Positions 36,092 through 45,703 of a DNA stretch of 56,872 nt are shown piece by piece; the stretch's first letter is position 1; every line of letters starts with the position of its first letter. Origin of the DNA: Deltaproteobacteria bacterium. GTDB lineage: Bacteria; Desulfobacterota; Syntrophia; Syntrophales; JAIPED01. The stretch lies in NCBI GenBank assembly GCA_021737325.1, contig JAIPED010000003.1, positions 1-56,872 on the forward strand. Direction: 5' to 3'. Position numbers and translations under genes: made by a program. Below the pieces are notes generated by a model, which made no database searches, was not told where the DNA came from, and saw only the letters and a list, made by a program, of their open reading frames with translations.

Positions 36092-36621
36092 TGCAAATGA
36101 AGAGAATTTTTACGCTAATTATCTGCTTGGCAACCATTATCAACTCTTGCGGGTATGGCTTTTACGGCAGGGGGGCTACTATTCGTACTGATATTGTCAC
36201 TGTATTCGTCGAGAGTTGGGAAAACTTTTCCAACGAAGGTAATATTGAAGTCGGCATCCGTAACGGCCTGATAGATGCCATTGTTGCAGGCGGGGGCGCA
36301 CGGTTGGTATCCGATAAAAACTCCGCGGATGCCGTAATCACAGGAAAGGTGGAAAGCGTTACCATCGCTCCCCTATCTTTAACCTCCGCAAACATCGCCA
36401 CCCAAGCAAGAGTCACAATGGTAATCAGCGCCAGCCTATCGCGGCGGGATGATGGGACAACGATCTGGGAAACGCGGCAACTAGCGAAAAGCGGGGATTA
36501 TTCCGTCGCTTCTTCTAATGTTGGCACTGATTTTATGGGAGCGCAAAAACAAGAAGCGCTCACCAATCTTTGCAGAGATGTGAGCGCCCTTTTATATTCA
36601 CTTATGTTTTCAGGATTTTAA
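36091..36621 (+). CDS. lptE: LPS-assembly lipoprotein LptE-like
   Basis: 176 residues from the ATG overlapping the leuS stop (TGATG). A hydrophobic signal with a possible lipobox INSC is followed by GYGFYGRGATIRTDIVTVFV, a central beta-rich domain and a C-terminal helix. LptE plugs LptD in the outer membrane. The assignment rests on gene order (leuS-lptE), the lipoprotein signal and the LptE/DUF-type fold pattern; sequence conservation in this family is low. Its last four bases overlap the rpsT stop on the other strand. Confidence 0.75.
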   Translation: MQMKRIFTLIICLATIINSCGYGFYGRGATIRTDIVTVFVESWENFSNEGNIEVGIRNGLIDAIVAGGGARLVSDKNSADAVITGKVESVTIAPLSLTSANIATQARVTMVISASLSRRDDGTTIWETRQLAKSGDYSVASSNVGTDFMGAQKQEALTNLCRDVSALLYSLMFSGF

Positions 36622-36905
36622 GCAAGTTTGTTGATTTTCTTGGCCATGCGGGAAATCCTACGAGCAGCGTTCTTTTTGTGCAACACTCCCCCCGCCACCG
36701 CTTTTTGCAATGCAGGAGCGGCAATGGCAAATAACATTATGGCGCCTTCCTTATCCGATTGCATAACAGCCTTGACAACCTTCTTCACCGCTGTTTTAGC
36801 ACCGCTATTTATTGAAGAATTTCTCTTGCGACGAGCTTCATTCTGAATGCTTCTTTTTCTCGCCGATTTATGTCTCGCCGATTTTTTTTCCTCTACCTTT
36901 GCCAA
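36618..36905 (-). CDS. rpsT: 30S ribosomal protein S20
   Basis: 95 residues, rich in Lys/Arg/Ala, with the S20 pattern: SARKRSIQNEARRKRNSSIN, KTAVKKVVKAV and the C-terminal GGVLHKKNAARRISRMAKKI. Family proteins are about 88 residues. It is convergent with lptE with a 4-base overlap. Confidence 0.95.
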   Translation of the reverse strand: MAKVEEKKSARHKSARKRSIQNEARRKRNSSINSGAKTAVKKVVKAVMQSDKEGAIMLFAIAAPALQKAVAGGVLHKKNAARRISRMAKKINKLA

Positions 36906-37326
36906 GATACCCCAACCTCCGTTTTATTTTCCGATTGTCGGCGGCTACATAAGAACATAACCCCTGTCAAGGCGAAAATCCCTCAATGAAGTAGCATCGG
37001 CAATCAGACTTTTGGGGATTTTGGATAAGTTGGCACGACTTGCGAACATAAATCTCCATTATAGCACACTTGCAAGACTTCCATTTGAAGCCGCACCAGC
37101 AACTATAAAGACCGCAAGGTCAAATACAAATTTGAGCCCCACCAGCATCGTGTTGATGGCTATCTCGTGGCGAATAGGTGATGCAATGGAACGGGAAATC
37201 ATTACAAAATATTCTGGATGCGTTTTTTGTTGCATTTTGTTTTTTGCGGTTGCTCGCTTTCGTGTAAATCAAGATGTACCTAAAATATCTCGATTATTTC
37301 ATAAAACATGTAAGTTTCTTCGTTCG

Positions 37327-37443
37327 TTACTGCTTGAATGAATAGGTTGTGCGGGGGGCTTCATACTTGAGTTTCCGCCAGAAATGCTCGCTGTAGATAT
37401 TGTCCGTTGCACGATTCAAGCCGTCCATGCAGAACAGCTTTAC
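37327..37443 (-). pseudogene. IS3-family transposase (OrfB) C-terminal remnant
   Basis: The minus strand encodes MDGLNRATDNIYSEHFWRKL followed by KYE, matching the last DDE-region segment of IS3-family integrases (SMDGKGRALDN...ERFWRSLKYE), with the catalytic Glu kept. Nothing else of the IS is recognisable. Just below it (about 37308-37360) is sequence shared with the MITE-like copies at 18033 and 38944. The surrounding 36906-37578 otherwise holds only the rpsT upstream region and AT-rich sequence. Confidence 0.6.
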
Positions 37444-37578
37444 GAAAAATCCAAGCCAACCATCCCGCAAGCAAGATATTTTGACTTGGCTGTGGAAGAT
37501 GGCACATTTTTTCTTGACAATGATAATTGAAGCACATAGAGCCACGCCTCTAAAATTACAGTGGAAGTGAAAGATATC

Positions 37579-38001
37579 ATGAAGACCTTCAATCCCAAGG
37601 AAGTTAAGCAAGATTGGTATTTGGTTGATGCAGAAAAAAAGGTGCTCGGAAGAGTCGCGAGTGAAATTGCTTCAGTTTTACGGGGAAAAAATAAGCCCAT
37701 TTTTACTCCGCATTTGGACGCGGGTGATTTTGTAATAGTGGTGAACGCTGATAAAATCCGTCTCACGGGGAAAAAGCTTACCGATAAGATTTATTATTCC
37801 TATTCGGGGTATCCGGGTGGTTTAACCGAAATGCCCGCGGGAAAGATGTTAGGCAAATATCCTACAAGGTTGCTCCATCTTGCAGTCAGAGGAATGCTTC
37901 CCAAAAACTCGCTGGGACGCAAGATGCTTAAAAAACTGAAAATCTATGCGGGAGCAGAACATCCTCACGAAGCCCAGACTCCCAAAATGATGGAAATATA
38001 A
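37579..38001 (+). CDS. rplM: 50S ribosomal protein L13
   Basis: 140 residues from ATG 37579 ([18 protein letters not shown]). Landmarks: [31 protein letters not shown] and the [14 protein letters not shown] region. An in-frame GTG at 37561 is rejected because family homology begins at 37579 and GGAAGTGA lies suitably upstream. Co-transcribed with rpsI. Confidence 0.96.
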   Translation: MKTFNPKEVKQDWYLVDAEKKVLGRVASEIASVLRGKNKPIFTPHLDAGDFVIVVNADKIRLTGKKLTDKIYYSYSGYPGGLTEMPAGKMLGKYPTRLLHLAVRGMLPKNSLGRKMLKKLKIYAGAEHPHEAQTPKMMEI

Positions 38002-38019
38002 CGCTGGAGAAAACGGATA

Positions 38020-38418
38020 ATGACAAAACGGGTAGCCAGATACTACGGTACGGGGAAAAGAAAAACATCCATAGCGCGGGTTTATATGAAGGCCGGTAGC
38101 GGTGTCGTTATTGTTAATAAAAAAAGCTTTGACGATTATTTTTGCCGTGAAACTTTAAAAACGCTGGCGGTACAACCGCTGGAATTGACCTCCAACCGGA
38201 CAAATTTTGATATCTATGCCAATATTACTGGCGGTGGAATGTCGGGACAGGCTGGTGCCATGCGGCATGGAATTGCCAGGGCGTTGTTAGAAATGAACGC
38301 GGATTTGCGGGCGCCGCTCCGCAAGGCGGGGTTTTTGACCAGAGATTCGCGGATTAAAGAAAGAAAGAAGTACGGTCAGCCTGGAGCAAGAAAGCGCTTC
38401 CAGTTCTCCAAGAGATAA
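38020..38418 (+). CDS. rpsI: 30S ribosomal protein S9
   Basis: 132 residues: [19 protein letters not shown] at the start, [19 protein letters not shown] in the middle and the basic tail [10 protein letters not shown] that reaches the P-site tRNA. 18 bases after rplM, as in most bacteria. Confidence 0.97.
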   Translation: MTKRVARYYGTGKRKTSIARVYMKAGSGVVIVNKKSFDDYFCRETLKTLAVQPLELTSNRTNFDIYANITGGGMSGQAGAMRHGIARALLEMNADLRAPLRKAGFLTRDSRIKERKKYGQPGARKRFQFSKR

Positions 38419-38614
38419 TTTTACTCCTAACACCAACTTTCTGTTACAGAAGTTTTGCTGAGTGATTATAAAAGCTGGGTGCACCCGTCATGAAATGGAT
38501 GGTTCATTAATTTCCTCAAGGGTTCATTCCTATTTCTTAGCAAGAATAGATACTGCTCTTTTGGGATTTACTGTAAGAGTTGCGCAAAAAAAGTAACGCA
38601 AGATTTTTGGCTTT

Positions 38615-38690
38615 GTCCCTATCGTCTAGAGGCCTAGGACACCGGCCTTTCACGCCGGCAGCCGGGGTTCGAATCCCCGTAGGGACGCCA
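38615..38690 (+). tRNA. tRNA-Glu (TTC)
   Basis: 76-base cloverleaf: acceptor GTCCCTA/TAGGGAC, anticodon loop CTTTCAC (TTC), T-loop TTCGAAT, encoded CCA. Confidence 0.97.
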
Positions 38691-38943
38691 TCTTTCCCGC
38701 CTCTCCGCTCACAACGGTTAAAAGTTAGCTTTGCCCTCTCGGCTTTAATGTTTCTGGACGCTATCAAAACCTATCTGAAGAATAATGGAAGAGTTGGCTA
38801 TTTCCCCACCTTAAAAACCTTTGTACAACTAGCTCGTTAACCCGCAATAAAAAAACCCCTGCTGAAGAAAATAACTGACACATTTTAAACACCGCTGGGC
38901 CTGCTGAAGACGGATAGGCGAACCTCCCCAGGTGGATATATTG

Positions 38944-39152
38944 AAGACTCTTGCACAACTGTACCTCTTTGCTTCCGACCGTCATTCCCGCACCCGTTTT
39001 CACGAGTGCAGGCTTCAGCGGGAATCCAGAGGTGTTTGAAATATTTTGATTATTTTAACCAGAAGACAAGCTCCTTCTTTCGTTACTGCTTGGAGGAATA
39101 GGTTGTGCGGTGGTCTTTGGGTGGATATATTGTGCGGTTGTGCAAGGGTCTT
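38944..39152 (+). mobile_element. MITE-like element, copy B
   Basis: A 209-bp relative of the 18033 element: left end AAGACTCTTGCACAAC (38944-38959), right end GTTGTGCAAGGGTCTT (39137-39152), internal ATTCCCGC...GCGGGAAT palindrome and about 90 bp of shared body after it. No perfect 5-bp target duplication is left (only TTG on both sides). A 13-bp direct repeat GGTGGATATATTG (38931-38943 and 39120-39132) suggests a secondary rearrangement. 38691-38943 holds nothing else recognisable. Confidence 0.65.
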
Positions 39153-39196
39153 TTGAGTTTCTCTTGGCTGCTGTTTCGTTGCCCCACGGGTTGCGC

Positions 39197-39235
39197 AAAA
39201 AAAGCGGGGATGGGTGTGCAACCCATCCCCGCTTT
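39197..39235 (-). terminator. Intrinsic terminator of the glt-glnA operon
   Basis: On the minus strand a 15-bp stem AAAGCGGGGATGGGT / ACCCATCCCCGCTTT with a short loop is followed by a T-run. It lies 19 bases after the glnA stop. Confidence 0.9.
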
Positions 39236-39253
39236 AAGAATTGTAACAGAAAC

Positions 39254-40585
39254 TTATAGCATTGGCAGGTAGCGATCTAACTCGTACTGGCTGATGTGCG
39301 TACGATATAAATCCCACTCAATGCGTTTATTTTCTACAAACTTATCAAAAATATGCTCGCCCAGCGTTTCTTTTACCAAAGAGCTTTTCGATAGTAGCTC
39401 TGTTGCCTCGAAAAGCGAACCCGGCAAAGAAATGATGCCTGCCGCTTGCCGTGACTTAGCATCCATCTCAAAGATGTCTTCTTCAAAAGGAGCTGGCAGT
39501 GGCAACTTTCCTTCAATGCCTTTTAATCCCGCCGCCAACATTAGGGCAAAAGCAAGATAGGGGTTACAGGCAGGATCGGGGGAACGGAACTCAATGCGGG
39601 TTGCCTTTTCTTTTCCCGGTTTGTACATGGGAACGCGAATCATTGTGGAACGGTTTCGCCTTGCCCAGGCAACATAAACGGGGGCTTCATAGCCGGGCAC
39701 CAAGCGCTTATATGAATTTATCCACTGGTTACAAACAGCGGTAATTTCCGGCGCGTATTTGAGTAGTCCCGCAATATAATGATTTGCAAACTGTGATAGC
39801 CCTGTTTGAGTCCCAGCATCAAAGAAGAGATTCTTGTCTCCCTTAAACAGAGATTGGTGGGTGTGCATCCCCGAGCCGTTCTGACCGAAGATGGGCTTGG
39901 GCATAAAGGTCGCATAAACACCGTTCTGACGGGCAATTTCCTTGACGCAGGTGCGGTATGTCATGACCTTATCAGCCATCGCCAACCCTTCATCATACCG
40001 AAGATCAATTTCATGCTGGGAAGGTGCGACTTCGTGGTGAGAATATTCCACGCGAATGCCGATATCTTGCAAGGCAAAGATGGTTTTGCGCCGTAAATCG
40101 GTGGCGCGGTCCACGGGAACACCATCGAAATAGCCGCCCTGATCAAGACATTCGGTGTCCCTATCGCTGGCAAAGTAGAAGAATTCCAACTCTGGCCCCG
40201 TGTAGAAAGTGTACCCTTCCTTGGCCACCTTCGCGAGCATTTTCTTCAAAACAAAGCGGGGGTCACCCTCGTAGTGCGTGCCATCAGGGTTAAGAATATC
40301 GCAAAACATCCTCGCCACTGGTTTGTCGGAGGGCCTCCACGGTATGAGGGCAAAGGTTGTAGGATCGGGCATGGCAATCATATCCGACTCTTCTATGCGG
40401 CAAAATCCTTGAATGGATGATCCATCGAAACCCATTCCTTCTTCCATGCCCTCCTCCAACTCTGAGGGGGTTACGGAAAAGGTCTTCAGCGCACCTAAAA
40501 CATCGGTGAACCAAAACTGGATAAAGCTTACATTGTGTTCTTTAACCGCGGCTAAAACATCCTTTTTTGTCTTACAGGTAATCAT
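39254..40585 (-). CDS. glnA: Glutamine synthetase, type I (alpha-like)
   Basis: 443 residues. Makes glutamine from glutamate, ammonia and ATP. Landmarks: GMGFDGSSIQGF, the metal ligands in GPELEFFYF, ATFMPKPIFGQNGSGMHTHQS, and RIEFRSPDPACNPYLAFA. Length and the C-terminus (YRTHISQYELDRYLPML) fit GSI-alpha, which lacks the adenylylation tyrosine segment of GSI-beta, so control is probably by feedback and transcription. It lies 29 bases after the glutamate synthase genes and completes a GS-GOGAT operon. Confidence 0.95.
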   Translation of the reverse strand: MITCKTKKDVLAAVKEHNVSFIQFWFTDVLGALKTFSVTPSELEEGMEEGMGFDGSSIQGFCRIEESDMIAMPDPTTFALIPWRPSDKPVARMFCDILNPDGTHYEGDPRFVLKKMLAKVAKEGYTFYTGPELEFFYFASDRDTECLDQGGYFDGVPVDRATDLRRKTIFALQDIGIRVEYSHHEVAPSQHEIDLRYDEGLAMADKVMTYRTCVKEIARQNGVYATFMPKPIFGQNGSGMHTHQSLFKGDKNLFFDAGTQTGLSQFANHYIAGLLKYAPEITAVCNQWINSYKRLVPGYEAPVYVAWARRNRSTMIRVPMYKPGKEKATRIEFRSPDPACNPYLAFALMLAAGLKGIEGKLPLPAPFEEDIFEMDAKSRQAAGIISLPGSLFEATELLSKSSLVKETLGEHIFDKFVENKRIEWDLYRTHISQYELDRYLPML

Positions 40586-40614
40586 CTCTTCTTCCTTTCT
40601 TTTGTGTTTATTCT

Positions 40615-42936
40615 TTATAAAATATTAGCATTTTCTTCCAACTGCCAAATCCCGCAGGGGCAGGCAGAGGCACAAAACCCGCACCCAATACAAGCATTCT
40701 CGTTTACCTTATAGGTAAAATCATCATCTGGTGTTTCCTCTCTGGTAATTGCTCCTTGTGGACAGATGGCCACACAAACACCACAATCACGGCACATCCC
40801 ACAAGAAAAACAAGCGCAAGCGTTGCCATTCATATCTCCCATGCCGCTATCGCCAGGGGGATAGTACTCCATCCTGATCCGCTCCTTGTTCACCGGTTGA
40901 AGCTTTTTCGTTATTGTTCCTCGTACTTCGCTATCAATAGCCTGCACAGCAACCCTGCCCGCGCCAATAGCCTCAGTTAAGAGCCCTAGGCGAACAGCAT
41001 CGCCAATGGCAAAAACTTGGTTGAGAGAGGTGCGAAAATTCTCATCAACAGCGATAAAACCACGGTTTGTCTTTATTTCTGCAGGAAGAAAGCCCAACTC
41101 TGGGGTATCGCCAATGGCAAAGATAACCGTATCTGCAGGGAGAAAGGATCCATCCGTACATTCCACTCCCCGATCGCTAATTTTTTTGCTGATCCTCGGC
41201 CACAGAAAATTCGCACCAATGGCTTCCGCGTACTTTCTTTCAATACCAAAAGAAGAAGGCTCTTGAATGTCAATGAGGGTTATTTCTTTGGCGCCCAAGC
41301 GATGCGCTTCGCTGGCGACATCACAACCGACATTTCCCGCGCCGATAATAACCACCTTATCGCCAACGCCCGTCTCGTTACGCTTACTTTGGCGGAGAAA
41401 ATTGTTCGCGTTAAGCGCCTTTTCCGCCCCTTCCACCGCCAGAATACGAGGTTTCTGCGCTCCGACGGCGATGATGATGAAATCGTTTTTCTCACACAGA
41501 CGGGCAAAGCAATTCTGATCAAGCGTCATGCGAACCACCTTTATTCGCTCTTTAACCCTGGCCAGCTCAGCGTGGATAACTTCTTCAGGGATACGGCTCT
41601 GGGGAATTGTGGCGCTTACCTTACCCCCCAATTCTTCCCTTTCTTCATAGATGGTAGCGTTATAACCCGCCAGATAGAGTTGCCATGCTGCGGACATTCC
41701 TGCAACGCCGCCGCCAAGAACAGCGACATTTCTTCCCGTGGGAGGAGCTGGTTGTGGAGCTATTGCAGATATGGATGCTTTTCCTAGAAGCCGCACATCA
41801 ACCGCAGCAAGGCTTGCCATCGTTCGAGTGCAGGAGCTCATGCACAGATTGGGGCAGAGGTAGCCACAAACAGTTGCAGGTAGTGGCGAATAACACAAAG
41901 CTAAATCAATCGCCTTATCCATCATTCCACGACGCACCAAACTCCAGCGTTTTTGTACGGGTATGCCCGTCGGGCAAGCATTCTGGCAAGGCGCCAGCTT
42001 TTCTTCATTCTTCCAAAGAGGAAGATAACGACGCAAATCCCCCGTCGGCAGCAATGTAATTTGTGAACGGTCAACCTTGATGGTGGATAAGCCACCCAGA
42101 ACTCCCCCTTCGCCTAACTCCTTGTTCCAGACATCACTAGCAAAGGCTTTTACGGAGCGGCGGTTTGCAGCAAGTTTTTCAAAGGGTTTTCTTGCTCGTA
42201 ACACCTGCCAGTCGCTACGAATGGTGAGAGTTGCTAAAAGGTCGGGCTTTCTTATGGCATTTAAAAATTCCACGAGCTCTTGAGAGAGCCATTTCCAATC
42301 GTCATCACCAACTGTAGTAAGTATAGCGTCGTTGGTACTATAGCCACGGTGATTACCACGGAAGAAAACTTTTCCCCCAACCATCCCAACGCAAGGACGG
42401 TAGCCCAACACATTTTCGTAAGCGCTTGCATACCCACAGATAACCGCTCTTCCACCCGCCATAAATTCGGCAAAGAAGTCGCCAACTCCGCCTAGCACCC
42501 AAACCTCTGGCTCTGTAAAGCGAGGGTTATGCTTGGTCATTGTCATTGCCCGCGCACCCACATCGCCCGCGATATAAATTTTTCCCTGCCCCATGGCGTT
42601 AGCAACCCCGTTAGTCGCATGACCATGAATAATTATTTTAGCCCCCACATTGAGCCAGCCCACATCGTCGGAAGCGGGACCTTCCACTTCGATGGTTGTG
42701 TTGGAAAAACCCATGCTACCAACCCTTTGGCCTACCGAACCATTTACTCTAAGATAGACGGGTTCTTCCCCCGCCGCCCATAGCCTGCCACCTATCCCCT
42801 GTTGCCCAGAAGCCACTATTTCCAGCTTCCTCGCACCATCCCGCACGGCTTTTTGTATCTTTTCTTCCAGCCGCCTCGGATCCAGGCGTTTGCCATTTTC
42901 ATTTCCATCTATTCGCATATAATCGTTGTTATTCAT
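40615..42936 (-). CDS. Glutamate synthase: GXGXG domain fused to GltD-like oxidoreductase and ferredoxin
   Basis: 773 residues. Residues about 30-250 are the GXGXG beta-helix of the glutamate synthase large subunit (GWLNVGAKIIIHGHATNG onward). Residues about 315-370 carry an Fe-S cysteine cluster (C317, C321, C357, C361, C365, C369). Residues about 402-690 hold FAD- and NAD(P)H-binding Rossmann motifs (VAVLGGGVAGMSAAW, VVIIGAGNVGCD). The C-terminus has two [4Fe-4S] ferredoxin motifs (CGMCRDCGVCVAICP and CIGCGFCASACP). It probably delivers electrons and organises the complex with the FMN subunit, from which it is separated by 3 bases. Confidence 0.88.
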   Translation of the reverse strand: MNNNDYMRIDGNENGKRLDPRRLEEKIQKAVRDGARKLEIVASGQQGIGGRLWAAGEEPVYLRVNGSVGQRVGSMGFSNTTIEVEGPASDDVGWLNVGAKIIIHGHATNGVANAMGQGKIYIAGDVGARAMTMTKHNPRFTEPEVWVLGGVGDFFAEFMAGGRAVICGYASAYENVLGYRPCVGMVGGKVFFRGNHRGYSTNDAILTTVGDDDWKWLSQELVEFLNAIRKPDLLATLTIRSDWQVLRARKPFEKLAANRRSVKAFASDVWNKELGEGGVLGGLSTIKVDRSQITLLPTGDLRRYLPLWKNEEKLAPCQNACPTGIPVQKRWSLVRRGMMDKAIDLALCYSPLPATVCGYLCPNLCMSSCTRTMASLAAVDVRLLGKASISAIAPQPAPPTGRNVAVLGGGVAGMSAAWQLYLAGYNATIYEEREELGGKVSATIPQSRIPEEVIHAELARVKERIKVVRMTLDQNCFARLCEKNDFIIIAVGAQKPRILAVEGAEKALNANNFLRQSKRNETGVGDKVVIIGAGNVGCDVASEAHRLGAKEITLIDIQEPSSFGIERKYAEAIGANFLWPRISKKISDRGVECTDGSFLPADTVIFAIGDTPELGFLPAEIKTNRGFIAVDENFRTSLNQVFAIGDAVRLGLLTEAIGAGRVAVQAIDSEVRGTITKKLQPVNKERIRMEYYPPGDSGMGDMNGNACACFSCGMCRDCGVCVAICPQGAITREETPDDDFTYKVNENACIGCGFCASACPCGIWQLEENANIL

Positions 42937-42939
42937 TCG

Positions 42940-44574
42940 CTACACCACATAAGATATTGATAGCCGTCGCGCCGCCGCCTCATCGCTAATGCCCAAAGCA
43001 TCCGACATTCCTATCGGTAAAGAGGTTGAACGACCCAATGGGGCAATGATTTTTTTAAGCTCCTGGTCGAAGCTTAAAAAGATATCAACCACCCTCTGGG
43101 CAACATCGTCAGGATTAAGCCTGCGATAAAGGCGGGGGTCCTGTGAGGTTATCCCCTTGGGACAGATGCCGAGATTACAGACATTGCAACGGTCTGTTTC
43201 CGAACCCACACAACCTGCCGCGGCCTGCATGATATATTTACCGATTTGTATGCCACTGGCTCCCAGCATTATTAGTGCCAGAGCGTTTGCGGCAAGATTG
43301 CCATTTTTGCCAACTCCGCCACCCGCGAATAAAGGCAACTCGTTTTGCTTCCCCATCTTTACCAGATTGAGATAGGCATCGCGGATATTGCTGGCAATGG
43401 GATGCCCCATGGAATCCATGGAAACATTATAGGCAGCACCAGTGCCGCCATCCTCACCATCAATGGCAAGCCCCCCCGCGTAGGGATTACGGACGAGGTT
43501 ATTAAGAACCGCCAATGTCGTTGTGGAACCCGATATCTTCGGATACACGGGAACGCGAAAATCCCAAGCCATGGACATTGACTGAATCATCTTTGCCACC
43601 GCCTCTTCAATAGAATACTTGGTTTGGTGGGTGGGTGGACTTGGCAGGCTAATGCCCATCGGAACACCACGAATTGCGGCGATCATCTGGTTCACCTTGT
43701 GCCACATTAACAGACCACCATCGCCAGGTTTTGCTCCTTGCCCATACTTTATTTCAATGGCGCAGGGGTCCTCTTTTATTTCGGGAAGGGCGCGGAGAAT
43801 CTCATCCCAACCAAAATAGCCGCTGGCGATTTGCAGAATGAGATAGCGAAGAAAGCGCGAACGAAGTAACTTCGGGGGGCAACCGCCCTCACCAGAACAA
43901 ATGACAACGGGCATTTTCATTTCTTCATTCAAATACGCCACTCCCATTTGCAGTCCTTCCCACATGTTAGGCGAAAGAGCTCCCAGGGACATTGAACCGA
44001 TCATGAGGGGGTATATCTCACGCACGGGGGGAAGGTAGCCTCCCTCACGGGTGATTTTCATCATGTCCTCCGCTGGTATAAGTCTGCCTAGGAGGGTGCG
44101 GACTTCAAATTCATGCCTCCCCGCGTCTAAAGCGGGATCAGTAAGCATGGATATTCGGGTAAACTTGATGGCATCTAAAAGAGAGGCTGGGTTATTGCGT
44201 CGCCCACCCCTTCGTCGCGGATTCCCTCCCTCATTGATATGGAAACGGGCTTTATCCATCTCTTCGTTGCGGACAACCAATATCGCTCGGTTAGGACAAA
44301 CTAACTCACACATCCCACAGCCCACACAGAGATGTGATAAATCCGTCTTTTGCCGAATACCATGGAAGATGCCATAAACATTGCTGGGCGTTTCTGTAAT
44401 GCCCAACGCGATGTTAACAACCCGCTTCCGTTGCACCCCCAAATCTAACGCTTGCACCGGGCACACGGCGGTGCAACGACCGCATAGCCGACACTTCTCC
44501 TTATCCCACAGGATGCGCCAGAGAAGATCTTTAGGGCTTAGTTTTGAAGGGTTAATGCTTCCCACTGACTCCAT
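42940..44574 (-). CDS. gltB: Glutamate synthase FMN-binding subunit with ferredoxin domain
   Basis: 544 residues from ATG 44574 (GGTGG upstream). The N-terminal ferredoxin domain has C28/C31/C34/C38 and C83/C86/C89/C93. The FMN domain (about 170-500) shows GSMSLGALSPNMWEGLQ, a conserved Lys region IEIKYGQGAKPGDGG and DGEDGGTGAAYN. A cysteine group CGS-type (DRCNVCNLGICPKGI) follows. This is the archaeal/deltaproteobacterial three-protein layout, with the amidotransferase encoded separately upstream. The start overlaps the upstream gene by 37 bases. Confidence 0.9.
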   Translation of the reverse strand: MESVGSINPSKLSPKDLLWRILWDKEKCRLCGRCTAVCPVQALDLGVQRKRVVNIALGITETPSNVYGIFHGIRQKTDLSHLCVGCGMCELVCPNRAILVVRNEEMDKARFHINEGGNPRRRGGRRNNPASLLDAIKFTRISMLTDPALDAGRHEFEVRTLLGRLIPAEDMMKITREGGYLPPVREIYPLMIGSMSLGALSPNMWEGLQMGVAYLNEEMKMPVVICSGEGGCPPKLLRSRFLRYLILQIASGYFGWDEILRALPEIKEDPCAIEIKYGQGAKPGDGGLLMWHKVNQMIAAIRGVPMGISLPSPPTHQTKYSIEEAVAKMIQSMSMAWDFRVPVYPKISGSTTTLAVLNNLVRNPYAGGLAIDGEDGGTGAAYNVSMDSMGHPIASNIRDAYLNLVKMGKQNELPLFAGGGVGKNGNLAANALALIMLGASGIQIGKYIMQAAAGCVGSETDRCNVCNLGICPKGITSQDPRLYRRLNPDDVAQRVVDIFLSFDQELKKIIAPLGRSTSLPIGMSDALGISDEAAARRLSISYVV

Positions 44575-45668
44575 TTTTCCACCTTTTCGCGTTGCGCAGA
44601 AACGCAAACCGTATCGTATTTCATCGGCTGAAAATCCAAATGCTTGTTTCTTTCGGGAACAACAACATCTAAACCACATTCCTCAGATGAAAAGACAAAC
44701 TTTCCTACCCGACCGCCAACAACCCCAGGTCGTAATTTTTTGCTATCCTGCACCATGAACATTGTTTTATCGGGCAGACAACCAATAATACAGTTAGGAC
44801 CATCAATCACCAAAGGACGACAGGAATGCTTGATCAGTTTCAAAATTTCTCTGTTGGGATGACTTTCCAGCTCGTTATCCATGAGTGGTGTAATTATATG
44901 TTTATAAAAAGGCAAGCCCAAGCATAACTGATTTTGCGCATAGTGGAGAATATGGGTAAAAACCTCCGAATCGGATTGATAACCCGTATAGCCTAAAAAA
45001 TTTCGCGACATTAAATACTCACGGATTGGCACAAAAGCGGTATTCTCCCCGTTAGTCATTGTGGAAAACCCTTGAATGAAAAAGGGGTGACAAGCGTAGA
45101 GGTTAATGGCGTAGTTGGTGTTCTGCCTGCCTTGCGCCATGATAATGCGAGAACTGATACCCTGCGAATCTAATGACAGATAATCGTTTATTGCCAGAGG
45201 ATCTCCCGTTTCTTTTAACATCATAACATCGTACCAGAAGCTGAAAACGGTCATTGCCTCATTTGCAAGTCCTTGTTGTCTCAACTTCATTCTGGTTTCT
45301 AACAAACGAAATCCAATATTTTTCTGTGATAAATCCTCCCACTCCGTGGGAATGTTATAGGCGCGGATGAGGTAATTATCTCTTTTTGGCGTACCAACCG
45401 GCGGCTCAAAAGTTGGCCTTATCAAAACTTCATCCTCACAACGAAAACCCTTCGATATCATTAATTCATCCAGTTCTCGTAACCCGTCATCGCTAAAAAT
45501 TCCGGAAAGGGTAGGAAGGTTTTTATAGTCCTCCCATCTTCCCCCCAGGTCGGTTAGGAATAAACCTACCCCAGAACCATCGTGCCCCTCGCGCATGACA
45601 TCAAGGGCCTTAAGAGCGGTACTAGGAACAAGTGGTTCACTGCTGGTTACGGCAAATAGCCTGCACAT
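44538..45668 (-). CDS. Glutamine amidotransferase class II (glutamate synthase GATase subunit)
   Basis: 376 residues from ATG 45668. The N-terminus is Met-Cys-Arg-Leu-Phe, giving the nucleophilic Cys1 of Ntn amidotransferases after Met removal, followed by EGHDGSGVGLFL. The upstream in-frame ATG at 45683 would add five residues before the Cys and sits only about 10 bases from the predicted transcription start, so 45668 is preferred. It supplies ammonia from glutamine to the FMN subunit. First gene of the sigma-54-driven operon. Confidence 0.88.
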   Translation of the reverse strand: MCRLFAVTSSEPLVPSTALKALDVMREGHDGSGVGLFLTDLGGRWEDYKNLPTLSGIFSDDGLRELDELMISKGFRCEDEVLIRPTFEPPVGTPKRDNYLIRAYNIPTEWEDLSQKNIGFRLLETRMKLRQQGLANEAMTVFSFWYDVMMLKETGDPLAINDYLSLDSQGISSRIIMAQGRQNTNYAINLYACHPFFIQGFSTMTNGENTAFVPIREYLMSRNFLGYTGYQSDSEVFTHILHYAQNQLCLGLPFYKHIITPLMDNELESHPNREILKLIKHSCRPLVIDGPNCIIGCLPDKTMFMVQDSKKLRPGVVGGRVGKFVFSSEECGLDVVVPERNKHLDFQPMKYDTVCVSAQREKVEKWSQWEALTLQN

Positions 45669-45703
45669 AGGAGATGACTCCATTCCCTTTTTTCTTATTT
45701 AAT

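Noticed and set aside
37012-37341. Plus-strand 109-codon frame in the rpsT-rplM gap
   Set aside because: No ribosome site, no recognisable family, and its end overlaps repeat and IS3 remnant sequence on the other strand.
39015-39221. Minus-strand reading frame in MITE copy B
   Set aside because: It is encoded by the repeat and lacks a ribosome site or family similarity.
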